Source: an uncultured Collinsella sp. (GTDB lineage Bacteria; Actinomycetota; Coriobacteriia; Coriobacteriales; Coriobacteriaceae). From it: a stretch of DNA of 6,200 bases. Both the position numbers and the translations under genes were made by a program. The DNA lies in the NCBI GenBank assembly GCA_900549215.1, contig URNJ01000108.1, forward strand, positions 1-6,200, written 5' to 3'. Below the pieces are notes generated by a model that was not told the DNA's origin, searched no databases, and saw only the letters and a program-made list of their open reading frames with translations. Below are positions 1 to 5,949 of the stretch, one piece after another (within the stretch, counting starts at the first letter, position 1; the number at the start of each line of letters is the position of its first letter).

Positions 1-24
1 GATTAATGGATGGAAACGGGTGTT

Positions 25-999
25 CTATCGGGACACACATTTTGTCCTATAAGCCGCAAACACTTGGTCGTTGTCTTCGGGCAGCGTGTACTCGACAATC
101 GAATCGCTTTTGTCCGCGCAGAGCACGATACCTATGGGCGGATTGTCGCCTTCGTTCATGAGCTCGCGCGTGTAGTAGTTCACATACATTTGCATCTGGC
201 CCAGGTCCTGATGCGTAAGGTCGTCCGTCTTAAGGTCGATGAGCACGAAGCAGCGCATCAGATAGTTGTAAAAAACAAGGTCAATATAGAAATGGCGCCC
301 ATCAAAGGTGATGCGCTTTTGGCGCGCCTCGAAAGCGAAACCACGGCCAAGCTCCAGCAGGAACTTCTGAAGATGCGTGATGAGCGCCTGCTCTAGATCG
401 CTCTCGCGAAACGCAGTATCGTCCGAGAAACCTAAAAACTCCAGTACATATGGATCGCGGATGATATCCTCGGGGCGACGAGCTGGGGCGCTCTTTTGGA
501 TTTCTTGGGTGACAGCCTCCTTGTCTTTGCTGGCAAGTAGGCGCTCGCGGAACATGGTGTTGATCTGGCGTTCGAGCTGGCGCGTGCTCCAGCGAGAGTC
601 GGCGCATTCGTTCATGTACCAGGTGCGAGCATCAGGGTCGGAAATGCGCATCAACCTGCGGTAATGAGTCCAGCTCAATTCGCTACGCAGTGCGTCGCGA
701 ATTGGAAACGCAAGAAAGAACTGACGCATATTGCGAAGGTTTGCGATGCCAAAGCCTCTTCCGAAATCCGCGGTAAGCCTTCTGGAGAGGCCTGCAATCA
801 ATGCCTCTCCATATGCTGCGCGCTCCTCTCCGCCCTGTTCATCAACAATACTCTTGCCGATCTCCCAATATGCCTCAACCATCGCAAAGTTAACAGCGGT
901 ATAGGCCTTGTCGCGAGCGGCGTTGAGAATCGAGGAGACCTGCTTGTAAAAACCTTCGGGCACGATTGTCGATTCTCCACGGTTTACCAGTTCGCCCAT
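25..999 (-). CDS. DUF1016/YhcG-family PDDEXK nuclease, C-terminus shortened
   Basis: This is a cytoplasmic protein of 324 aa, predicted to act on DNA. Residues about 15-155 match the DUF1016 N-terminal domain, with YWEIGKSIV, LRNMRQFF, LSWTHYRRLMRI and a Trp-Ser-Thr-Arg-Gln-Leu-Glu-Arg-Gln-Ile stretch. Residues about 175-315 match the family's PDDEXK-like nuclease domain: an acidic residue in LEQALITHL, Asp240 in FYIDLVFYN, Asp255-Leu-Lys257 in LIDLKTDDL (the D-x-K variant of the usual E-x-K), and the GQMQMYVNYY helix. The catalytic set looks intact. From family memory, members continue past the 'LPEDN..FA' strand with an LPTEEEL-like helix. Here the protein stops after VFAAYRTKCVSR, and that tail is encoded within an inverted-repeat motif. 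An in-frame GTG lies one codon upstream (1002). I prefer the ATG at 997-999, although only a weak GGGG stands in for a ribosome binding site. Related genes often sit in accessory loci, but the specific role is unknown. Confidence 0.9.
   Translation of the reverse strand: MGELVNRGESTIVPEGFYKQVSSILNAARDKAYTAVNFAMVEAYWEIGKSIVDEQGGEERAAYGEALIAGLSRRLTADFGRGFGIANLRNMRQFFLAFPIRDALRSELSWTHYRRLMRISDPDARTWYMNECADSRWSTRQLERQINTMFRERLLASKDKEAVTQEIQKSAPARRPEDIIRDPYVLEFLGFSDDTAFRESDLEQALITHLQKFLLELGRGFAFEARQKRITFDGRHFYIDLVFYNYLMRCFVLIDLKTDDLTHQDLGQMQMYVNYYTRELMNEGDNPPIGIVLCADKSDSIVEYTLPEDNDQVFAAYRTKCVSR
30..48. repeat. Short inverted-repeat motif at the 3' end of the nuclease gene
   Basis: The plus strand has GGACA (31-35) and TGTCC (43-47) as inverted arms around a 7-base A/T-rich centre. 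The core GGGACACA also occurs, as TGTGTCCC or its complement, in the two repeats near 5010 and 5975. The motif supplies the last codons of the nuclease gene, so it may be a mobile or repetitive extragenic element that has replaced the native 3' end. Only a short core is shared with the other copies, so the relationship is tentative. Confidence 0.35.
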
Positions 1000-1115
1000 C
1001 ACTGTCGCCCCGCTTTCCTCTTGTGGAATGCATCTTTATCGAATTTAGTTTAAAGCCTCGCGCGGACACGAATTGCTGTGCTGTCTGACATCATCGCATG
1101 GGGCCTTGCGGTGAC

Positions 1116-1121
1116 TAAAAT
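1116..1121 (+). promoter_or_regulatory. Candidate -10 element for the PH-like gene
   Basis: TAAAAT lies about 45 bases ahead of the preferred start codon at 1167, a normal distance for a -10 box. No convincing -35 hexamer is seen at 16-18 bases upstream. The 167 bases between the nuclease start and this gene's start must hold promoters for both divergent genes. I could not pick a clear one for the nuclease. Confidence 0.3.
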
Positions 1122-1166
1122 GTGGCCATAGAGACAGTTTTAGCGAACCCCACGGGAGTGACGTGT

Positions 1167-1436
1167 ATGGACAACAACACGCTGCTATTCCAGGACAAAG
1201 GTTCGGGTAGGTATAAAGACGTCAAGATCTACCCTAACCGCATTGAGGTACTCAAGAAGGGCACTTTTGGCGGCAAGCACACCGAGATTGTTTATCTTAA
1301 GGACATTACGGGCGTCAATAGAATCAAAGGCCGCGATGTTTTTCTGCGCAATCGTCTGTTGACCGCTTGCGTCTTTAGCCTGAACAGCCGTGCGAAGGCC
1401 CAGGAGTTTGTTAACGCGCTGAACATGGTGATGTAG
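1167..1436 (+). CDS. Small PH-domain-like protein, function unknown
   Basis: This 89-aa protein begins MDNNTLLFQDKGSGRYKDVK. It has no signal peptide or membrane segment, so it is probably cytoplasmic. The pattern of alternating short strands (KDVKIYPNRIEVLKK, HTEIVYLKDITGVNRIK, LTACVFSLNS) followed by a C-terminal helix (SRAKAQEFVNALNMVM) matches the bacterial PH-like fold: a small beta-barrel closed by a helix. Residues are basic across the strands. I chose the ATG at 1167 because GGGAG at 1154-1158 sits 8 bases ahead of it. A GTG at 1122 would give 104 aa but has no ribosome binding site and overlaps the candidate -10 box. The gene is alone on its strand, divergent from the nuclease and convergent with the phospholipase. 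The fold assignment is inferred from sequence pattern only, and the ligand is unknown. Confidence 0.8.
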   Translation: MDNNTLLFQDKGSGRYKDVKIYPNRIEVLKKGTFGGKHTEIVYLKDITGVNRIKGRDVFLRNRLLTACVFSLNSRAKAQEFVNALNMVM

Positions 1437-1460
1437 CCGATAGCGGCGTTCGGGCCAAGG

Positions 1461-1500
1461 TAAAAATCGGGGGCACAGAACGGTGTTCTGCGCCCCCGAT
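1461..1500 (-). terminator. Intrinsic terminator of the phospholipase gene
   Basis: ATCGGGGGCACAGAAC (1466-1481) pairs with GTTCTGCGCCCCCGAT (1485-1500). This gives a 16-bp stem with one mismatch and a 3-base loop. Read on the minus strand, the hairpin starts 30 bases after the phospholipase stop codon and is followed by TTTTTA (complement of 1461-1466), the classic Rho-independent layout. On the plus strand no T-run follows, so it would end the PH-like gene's transcript only weakly. Confidence 0.9.
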
Positions 1501-1530
1501 TGAGTCGATGTGTCTAAAAGGCCGGTTTGC

Positions 1531-4026
1531 CTATTCGACAACGTCCTCGTTGTTTTCACCGTCACTGGCAAGCATCGCCGCGCCGGCGACCGTTGTCGCC
1601 ACGGCGGCGGCAGCGAGCCCGGCGGCAACGCCAGAGCTGTCGCCCGTGTCGGCGAGCTTTCCGCCCGAGCCCTTGCCCTTGTTGCCCTTACCGTTCTTAT
1701 CAGCGCTGCCTGCGTTGGAACCCGTGCCGCTGCCGGTGCCGGCGCCGGCAGCACTGTCCGAGGCCGCTACGGTAAAGCTTGCGGCTCCGTCGCTGGCGAG
1801 CGTGTAGTTCTGCGCCGCGTTGCCCAAGAGACCGTTCACGCGCACCCAGTACGTTCCTGCGGCAAATGTTTCGCCCTCGGCCATTGCTGTGCCCGGAGCG
1901 CCGTTCGCGTCGTGCACAAACTCGAGCTGGGCCGTGCAGGCATCGGTTTCGAGCTTGCCCTCGAGTGATGCCGCAATCTTGGCGCGCACGTCTTCGCCGG
2001 CCTTAAGGCCTTCGAGTCCCTCAAAATGGGGCGTCAGCGCGCGTGGATCGATATCGATGGGCACAGAGCCCTGCAGCCCCGTAACGGTCTCGTTGCCCAG
2101 GGCGTCGACATCCACGTATTCAATGGCAAACGCATGGCCCGAAGCTGTCGCGTTGAGCGCGTTGCTGCTGTCGGCAAGGCGGAAATGACCCTCGCCAACG
2201 GTCTTGCCATCCTGGAATGAGGCATCGCTCAGCGAGTCGCCGTACGTCATGCGCATGCGGGTCGGGAGATAGTACGGGAGATAGTACGAAGCCGTCTGCT
2301 TGTGCTCCGTATCGTAATTGCGCTGATAGATGCTCCGGGCCAGCGCCGCATCAACAAAGTCGGATGCGATGATGCCAATGTGCTTGAGGTAATCTGACTT
2401 TGTATCCTCGATGCCGCTGGGATTGATGTACGGGCTCTTATACAGATGCTCGTTGACTACTCGTGCCGAGGTAAAAGGATTGCCTCCGTGCGACAAGCCC
2501 GTGCAGCTGGTGTAGTTGATAGACCAGCAACGCTCCAGGACTTTCTCCTTGGCCCCGTTATCGTCCTCGACATCTACCTCGTTGCGCGTGCGCCCGGTCG
2601 TTTCCTTCAGCGCATTATCGACCCAGCTGAGCTTGTCGGTTCCCGTGAGTTTGTACTTGTCCTGGGCGTATACCTTGGTGCAATAGGGCTCTTTGTCGCC
2701 TGTTTCCCCCGCGGCTTCAAAGCCCCGCGCGTCTTGGACGAGACACATAGTGGCGCTGTCGGAGTGAGCCTTGATCTTGTCATCCCATTCGGTAAGGTCG
2801 AGGCCCCACGTGTGGCCGCTTACACTGTTGCCGGCGAGCCTAAATCGACGCAGCAGAACGATCTTTCCGCGCACCTCGTGTAGCGTGGGGATTCGGCTCG
2901 ACGTATAGAACAGTTTGGGGTTGTCGTCCAAAACCTTGGCGAAAGCCGTCGTAACACTTTCGTCGGTAGCCTCGTCGTTGCCTCGTGATACAAGCATGAT
3001 GAGCGCTTCTGACGGGTTTTCGTTCAAAAACGTTTTGAAGTACCCGATGACATCGGAGAGATGCAGATAGTTCCCGTCTTTTTTGAGTAGGTAGAAAATC
3101 CCGTGGTCGATGCCGGGGTCATCGCCCTTTCCGAGTCGGATATCAAAATAGCGAATGCCTTCGAGCAACTGCGTGGGAATGTAATCCTGCTGGCATTTTA
3201 CTTGCGAGGATTGGGGCTCAGTGTCGTTGTCCACGCTGCAGGTGCCCGAATCGTGCGTACCTGGGATGCTCAGCTCGTCGAGGAACTTGTTGTCGTCGAC
3301 GTATTTCATCCAACATGGCCCATCGATGTAGCTGCTGTACGTGATCCAGTCGAGGCTGCTAACCGTGGCATCGTTCTTTTTCATGTCGTAACCGATAAGT
3401 TCGAGCTCCCACGGAATGCTCTTACTCTTATGGCAGATCTTATTGTTGTCCTGGTCTTCGCCGTTCGATTCTATTGCCAGGTACTTAATGTCTTTTTTCT
3501 CGGTTTCTTTCTCGACCGTGCGGTCTCGGATGATATAGGTTCCGTTTGATTGACGCTCGAACGCAAAAGCGCGGCTGGGCTTGTTGTCATACTCGCCGCC
3601 CCATACGTGGATGACCTTTCCATCTTTGTCAGAGTCGTCGTCGACCGACCAAATGCTGTAGCCCGTCTTTTTATGCTCTTCGAAATTGAGCAAGGTGCGG
3701 ATGGCGTACCAGTTTGTATCGTCATTCTTGGTCGTTACGTTCTCAAGGATGAGCTTGCTGGACGTGCCGTCGTTAAACAGGTGACAGACGTTGCCGCGAA
3801 CGTTGCCGTCTTGGTTGACGCTCGCGGTGCGAAAATAGCCCGCGGGGCGAAGGCGAATGACGAAATTGTGGAGGCTGTCCGACGGTGCGGGTGTGTTGTC
3901 TGCAAATGCCGCTCGCAGGGGAATGCCCGGCGCTGCGGTTTCGGGCAGGCTTGCAAGTGGTGACAACGCCGCAAGCCCTAGGCCCAGCGTAAACGCTCGG
4001 CGGCTGATGGCATGGTGTTCGGTCAT
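1531..4026 (-). CDS. Secreted PI-PLC X-domain phospholipase-like surface protein
   Basis: This 831-aa protein is predicted to be exported and to cleave phosphatidylinositol-type lipids, or glycosyl-PI anchors, outside the cell. Residues 1-42 are a twin-arginine signal (ISRRAFTLGLGLAAL, likely cut after AFA). Residues about 50-215 are rich in Trp, Gly and Asn with repeated short strands, suggesting a beta-trefoil or lectin-like module (inference). Residues about 245-570 hold the PLC-X region: IPGTHDSGT with His258-Asp259, RYFDIRLG with Arg297, IDHG with His308, TLHEVRGKIVLLRR, and IIASDFVD with the likely catalytic Asp556. Two catalytic histidines, the Arg and the Asps are thus present. Residues about 600-757 look Ig-like, 760-790 are a Gly/Ser/Lys linker, and then LADTG (791-795) precedes a hydrophobic stretch. 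The tail is acidic, not basic. Ten cysteines in the mature part allow disulfides. It is far longer than single-domain bacterial PI-PLCs (about 300 aa). GGAG lies 5 bases before the ATG. It appears to be monocistronic. Confidence 0.9.
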   Translation of the reverse strand: MTEHHAISRRAFTLGLGLAALSPLASLPETAAPGIPLRAAFADNTPAPSDSLHNFVIRLRPAGYFRTASVNQDGNVRGNVCHLFNDGTSSKLILENVTTKNDDTNWYAIRTLLNFEEHKKTGYSIWSVDDDSDKDGKVIHVWGGEYDNKPSRAFAFERQSNGTYIIRDRTVEKETEKKDIKYLAIESNGEDQDNNKICHKSKSIPWELELIGYDMKKNDATVSSLDWITYSSYIDGPCWMKYVDDNKFLDELSIPGTHDSGTCSVDNDTEPQSSQVKCQQDYIPTQLLEGIRYFDIRLGKGDDPGIDHGIFYLLKKDGNYLHLSDVIGYFKTFLNENPSEALIMLVSRGNDEATDESVTTAFAKVLDDNPKLFYTSSRIPTLHEVRGKIVLLRRFRLAGNSVSGHTWGLDLTEWDDKIKAHSDSATMCLVQDARGFEAAGETGDKEPYCTKVYAQDKYKLTGTDKLSWVDNALKETTGRTRNEVDVEDDNGAKEKVLERCWSINYTSCTGLSHGGNPFTSARVVNEHLYKSPYINPSGIEDTKSDYLKHIGIIASDFVDAALARSIYQRNYDTEHKQTASYYLPYYLPTRMRMTYGDSLSDASFQDGKTVGEGHFRLADSSNALNATASGHAFAIEYVDVDALGNETVTGLQGSVPIDIDPRALTPHFEGLEGLKAGEDVRAKIAASLEGKLETDACTAQLEFVHDANGAPGTAMAEGETFAAGTYWVRVNGLLGNAAQNYTLASDGAASFTVAASDSAAGAGTGSGTGSNAGSADKNGKGNKGKGSGGKLADTGDSSGVAAGLAAAAVATTVAGAAMLASDGENNEDVVE
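2264..2287 (-). repeat. Perfect 12-bp tandem duplication inside the phospholipase gene
   Basis: GGGAGATAGTAC occurs twice back to back (2264-2275, 2276-2287). On the coding strand it encodes YYLPYYLP at residues 581-588, just after the catalytic region. The unit length of four codons keeps the frame, so the copy number could change without breaking the protein. Confidence 0.9.
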
Positions 4027-4069
4027 AACTTCTCCATTCGCAGAGTGCGGTTATGCGATAGTTTTGGTC

Positions 4070-4075
4070 ACTATA
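4070..4075 (-). promoter_or_regulatory. Candidate -10 box of the phospholipase gene
   Basis: The minus strand reads TATAGT, centred about 46 bases upstream of the start codon, giving a leader of about 37 bases. It is a 5-of-6 match to TATAAT. The hexamer 17 bases further upstream does not resemble TTGACA, so the promoter may be weak or activator-dependent. Confidence 0.4.
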
Positions 4076-4079
4076 CTGC

Positions 4080-4232
4080 CCAGATGTTTAAAGATGCTGG
4101 TTTAATTGTCTGCGCGGCGCAATAAATCGGTGGGCGGACGTGTTGGGGGGTTTGTCGTTTTCGTACTGTTGCCACATTTGGGGCGGTTCCGGCGTCCGGC
4201 ATCCTCGCGTTCGTCGGCTACAGGCATAAGAA
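4080..4232. other. Intergenic spacer between phospholipase and lipoprotein gene
   Basis: The gap between the two genes spans 4027-4331. It holds the phospholipase ribosome binding site and -10 box on the left and the lipoprotein terminator on the right. The middle has no coding sequence I can support. One minus-strand frame reads through it, but that frame overlaps the lipoprotein gene and has an arginine/proline/serine-rich shadow composition. The minus-strand stretch around 4140-4185 (CAAATGTGGCAACAGTACG) stands out as lower-GC than its surroundings and may be a remnant of a dispersed extragenic element. Confidence 0.4.
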
Positions 4233-4260
4233 AGGGAGGGTCGGTTTACCGGCCCTCCCT
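4222..4260 (-). terminator. Intrinsic terminator of the first lipoprotein gene
   Basis: AGGGAGGGTCGG (4233-4244) pairs with CCGGCCCTCCCT (4249-4260) around the loop TTTA. This is a 12-bp stem with one G-T wobble. On the minus strand the hairpin begins 71 bases after the stop codon and runs into TTTCTTATG. It closely resembles the terminator of the upstream paralogue at 5069-5097. Confidence 0.88.
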
Positions 4261-4331
4261 GGGTACGAAGCGCTGGGGTACCGTCGCTTGTTTGCACTGC
4301 GACCGTGTTTCCCGTTGCGCTCGCCAGTCGC

Positions 4332-4925
4332 TTAGCGCTTGATCTCGATATCGTCGAGCTTGACGTCCATGGCCTCGGTCTTGGCCTCGGCGATGTCGTC
4401 GGCAAATTCCAGAGACTTCATCATGGTCTCGACGGCGTCCTTGTGCTCCTCGACGTTGTCGATACGCACATACACACTGCCGCCGTCAACGTCGGTGAAG
4501 TATTCGGTCGTTACGCCGCCCGAGTGTGTATAGGAAGCGTTGCGCCAAGTCTTGCCGTTGTACTTGACGGGGTCATTCTCGGTCCACTCAAAGCTGGCAT
4601 TCCACTTTGCCTCGTAGTCGAACAGCTCGTCGGCGTTCTTGTCAGGATCGAAGACGGGGATGAAGCGATCGCTGGCGTGCTCGCTCTCGGTGAACTTAAA
4701 CTGGGCCCTGTCGGCGGTGTCGCCGGCAACGTCGGTAATCTCGACGCCCTCGGGAACCTCGACCTTAAACCAAATGAAGTCGGTCCTCATATCCACGGCT
4801 GGCTTTTCTGCCCCGCCGCCACCGCCACTTCCGGTAGCGTCGCCGCTGCCACCGCAGCCCACCAGGGCAACTGCGGCAAAGAGACTGATGCAGAGGGTGA
4901 GAATCGCAAAGGCCTTCTTTTTCAT
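4332..4925 (-). CDS. Secreted lipoprotein, tandem paralogue 1, function unknown
   Basis: This is a 197-aa lipoprotein. Residues 1-23 are a lysine-started hydrophobic signal ending in the lipobox LVGC, so Cys24 should be lipidated and the protein anchored on the outer face of the membrane. A flexible Gly/Ser/Ala linker (25-45) follows. The folded part (about 47-175) starts with TDFIWFKVEVPEGVEI and includes DRFIPV, KYNGKTW, YFTDVDGGSVYVRI and a helix EEHKDAVETMMKSLEF. The C-terminus is acidic and mixed. I recognise no catalytic motif. The alternation of short strands and one helix suggests a small sensor, binding or cell-envelope domain (inference). The start is fixed by GAGGAGG 8 bases upstream of the ATG. 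It is closely related to the next gene upstream, with 21 of the first 27 residues identical and roughly 40% identity by eye in the body. Each copy has its own terminator, so the two are separate transcription units. Confidence 0.88.
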   Translation of the reverse strand: MKKKAFAILTLCISLFAAVALVGCGGSGDATGSGGGGGAEKPAVDMRTDFIWFKVEVPEGVEITDVAGDTADRAQFKFTESEHASDRFIPVFDPDKNADELFDYEAKWNASFEWTENDPVKYNGKTWRNASYTHSGGVTTEYFTDVDGGSVYVRIDNVEEHKDAVETMMKSLEFADDIAEAKTEAMDVKLDDIEIKR

Positions 4926-4961
4926 GGTCGTGTCCTCCTCGATCTGTAACCGCCCATGGAT

Positions 4962-4980
4962 TACCTGTCTTTACTGTACG
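4962..4980 (-). promoter_or_regulatory. Upstream motif shared by both lipoprotein genes, copy 1
   Basis: The plus strand has TGTCTTTACTGTACG. The paralogue has TGTCTTT, four extra bases, then ACTGTGCG at 5841-5859. On the coding strand this is CGYACAGTAAA followed by AGACA. The motif lies about 45 bases before the start codon here, where a -10 region would be expected, with TACAGT a possible -10 box. The role is inferred from conservation between the two copies only. Confidence 0.4.
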
Positions 4981-4983
4981 CGT

Positions 4984-5016
4984 GGACGGCTCGCTAGGGT
5001 GGGCCATGTGTCCCAT
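4984..5016. repeat. Upstream repeat of the lipoprotein units, copy 1
   Basis: A 19-base core, GGTGGGCCATGTGTCCCAT (4998-5016), recurs exactly at 5963-5981. The flank GGAnGnCTCG extends the match to about 33 bases. Within the core, TGGGCCATGTGTCCCA (5000-5015) is an imperfect 16-bp palindrome, with 6 of 8 pairs matched, as expected for an operator or a small hairpin. It sits 73 bases upstream of the lipoprotein start. Confidence 0.75.
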
Positions 5017-5060
5017 TCTGAGGGCCGGATTTGCGCCGTTAAGTGGCAATATGTTCGGGC

Positions 5061-5097
5061 GCAAAAGAGGGGAGGGCTGGTGCTGTCGGCCCTCCCC
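5061..5097 (-). terminator. Intrinsic terminator of the second lipoprotein gene
   Basis: GGGGAGGGC (5069-5077) pairs with GCCCTCCCC (5089-5097), a perfect 9-bp stem with an 11-base loop. On the minus strand it starts 69 bases after the stop codon and is followed by TCTTTTGC. The stem sequence and spacing match the terminator at 4233-4260, as expected if the whole unit was duplicated. Confidence 0.85.
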
Positions 5098-5166
5098 GGG
5101 TTGGGCGCCCGTTGTTTTAATGGGGCGCATGTGCGCGGGTGCGCGTAGGCGCGTGCGGGTGTCCCG

Positions 5167-5766
5167 TTACTTGATCTCGATGCTCGAAATCTCGACTTCG
5201 CGTGCCTCGGAAACTGCCTCTTCCATGTCATCGGGGAACTCGATGGAGTTGAGGAGTGCCTCGGCTTCTTTCTTGTGCTGGTCGAAGTTCGAGATGAGGA
5301 CGTAGACGCTTCCCGGCTCAACATCGGTAAAAAGCATGGTTGAGATGCCGCTGTTGTCCTCGTATGTTCCGACGAGCCACGTCCTGCCGTTATACTCGAC
5401 GGACCCGCCATCCTTCCACTGGAACGTATCCCCCTTCTTTTCCGCCTGGTCGGCGTGGGATTCCTCGGCCGTCAGCGCTTTTTTCCAAACGGGGATAAAG
5501 CGATCGGCCGAGGCGTTCTCGTCTTCGGGGAAGGTGAGCTGGACCCTGTCGGCATTCTTGCCGGCAGAGTCGCTTACGCCGACGCCCTCGGGCATCTCGA
5601 CCTTAAACCAGATGTAGTCGGTCTTCTTGGCGACGGGGGCCTTTTCCTTGCTCTCGCTCTTGGGGGCGCTGCCGCCGCCCGATGCGCTCCCGCCGCAGCC
5701 CACAAGGGCGAGCGCGGCAAAGAGGGCGATGCAAAGGGAAAGGATCGATAGGGTCTTTTTCTTCAT
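5167..5766 (-). CDS. Secreted lipoprotein, tandem paralogue 2, function unknown
   Basis: This is a 199-aa lipoprotein. The signal MKKKTLSILSLCIALFAALA leads to the lipobox LVGC with Cys24. A Ser/Gly/Lys linker spans 25-48, richer in lysine and glutamate than its sister's. The folded part starts TDYIWFKVEMPEGVGV and keeps the same landmarks as paralogue 1: a Ala-Asp-Arg-Val step, DRFIPV, VEYNGRTW, LFTDVEPGSVYVLI, a helix around QHKKEAEALLNSIEF and a C-terminal SIEIK. The open frame extends 24 codons upstream to 5838. I place the start at the ATG at 5764-5766 because AAGGAGG lies 8 bases before it and the signal peptide begins exactly there. No known family is recognised. The conserved core against divergent linkers suggests that the core domain is functional and the two copies have specialised (inference). 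Confidence 0.88.
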   Translation of the reverse strand: MKKKTLSILSLCIALFAALALVGCGGSASGGGSAPKSESKEKAPVAKKTDYIWFKVEMPEGVGVSDSAGKNADRVQLTFPEDENASADRFIPVWKKALTAEESHADQAEKKGDTFQWKDGGSVEYNGRTWLVGTYEDNSGISTMLFTDVEPGSVYVLISNFDQHKKEAEALLNSIEFPDDMEEAVSEAREVEISSIEIK

Positions 5767-5840
5767 GGTGGCGTCCTCCTTGTCTGCCAGGGACATCGTG
5801 TGCCGCGGATCGCTGGGGCGGCGGTTACGCATGCGCATGA

Positions 5841-5859
5841 TGTCTTTGTTTACTGTGCG
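5841..5859 (-). promoter_or_regulatory. Upstream motif shared by both lipoprotein genes, copy 2
   Basis: This is the same TGTCTTT / ACTGTRCG pair as at 4962-4980, with four extra bases between the halves. It lies about 83 bases upstream of the start codon, further away than in the sister gene. If it is promoter sequence, this mRNA has a longer leader. Confidence 0.35.
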
Positions 5860-5949
5860 GTTATTCTTCCATTCGTCGTCCGGTGCCGTGATGAGCTTGC
5901 CCCAACATAGGGCTCCTTACCTATATGTATGCCCCAGTTGCCGCTGCCC
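5860..5949. other. Extra spacer in the second lipoprotein's upstream region
   Basis: The non-coding stretch 5767-6142 is 376 bases long and holds control regions for two divergent genes. This part separates the TTTACTGT motif from the distal repeat. In the sister unit those two elements are only 6 bases apart. On the minus strand it contains AAGGAG followed by a 15-codon open frame (5861-5908), which I do not call as a gene. Nothing else is recognisable in it. Confidence 0.4.

Noticed and set aside
25..100. Simple frameshift as the cause of the nuclease's odd C-terminus
   Set aside because: Neither alternative frame downstream restores a family-like LPTEEEL end. The sequence there looks like a repeat, not displaced coding sequence.
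1122..1166. GTG start at 1122 giving a 104-aa version of the PH-like protein
   Set aside because: There is no ribosome binding site before it and it overlaps the candidate -10 box. The ATG at 1167 has GGGAG 8 bases ahead.
25..1436. Nuclease plus PH-like protein as a two-gene defence system
   Set aside because: The genes are divergent, not co-transcribed, and I know of no established pairing. No methylase, toxin or integrase is nearby in the window.
1510..1968. Plus-strand 152-aa and neighbouring open frames opposite the phospholipase 3' end
   Set aside because: They are antisense shadows of the GC-rich Gly/Ala/Ser linker, with Arg/Ala-rich translations and no ribosome binding sites.
4088..4405. 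Minus-strand 105-aa open frame between the phospholipase and the lipoprotein
   Set aside because: It overlaps the lipoprotein gene in another frame, crosses that gene's terminator and has a Pro/Arg/Ser-rich shadow composition.
4305..4949. Plus-strand 214-aa open frame opposite the first lipoprotein
   Set aside because: The minus strand has a clear signal peptide, lipobox, ribosome binding site, terminator and a paralogue. The plus frame is its complement shadow.
5767..5838. Upstream ATG giving a 223-aa form of the second lipoprotein
   Set aside because: It would bury the signal peptide 24 residues inside the protein. The internal ATG has a strong AAGGAGG site and matches the paralogue's start.
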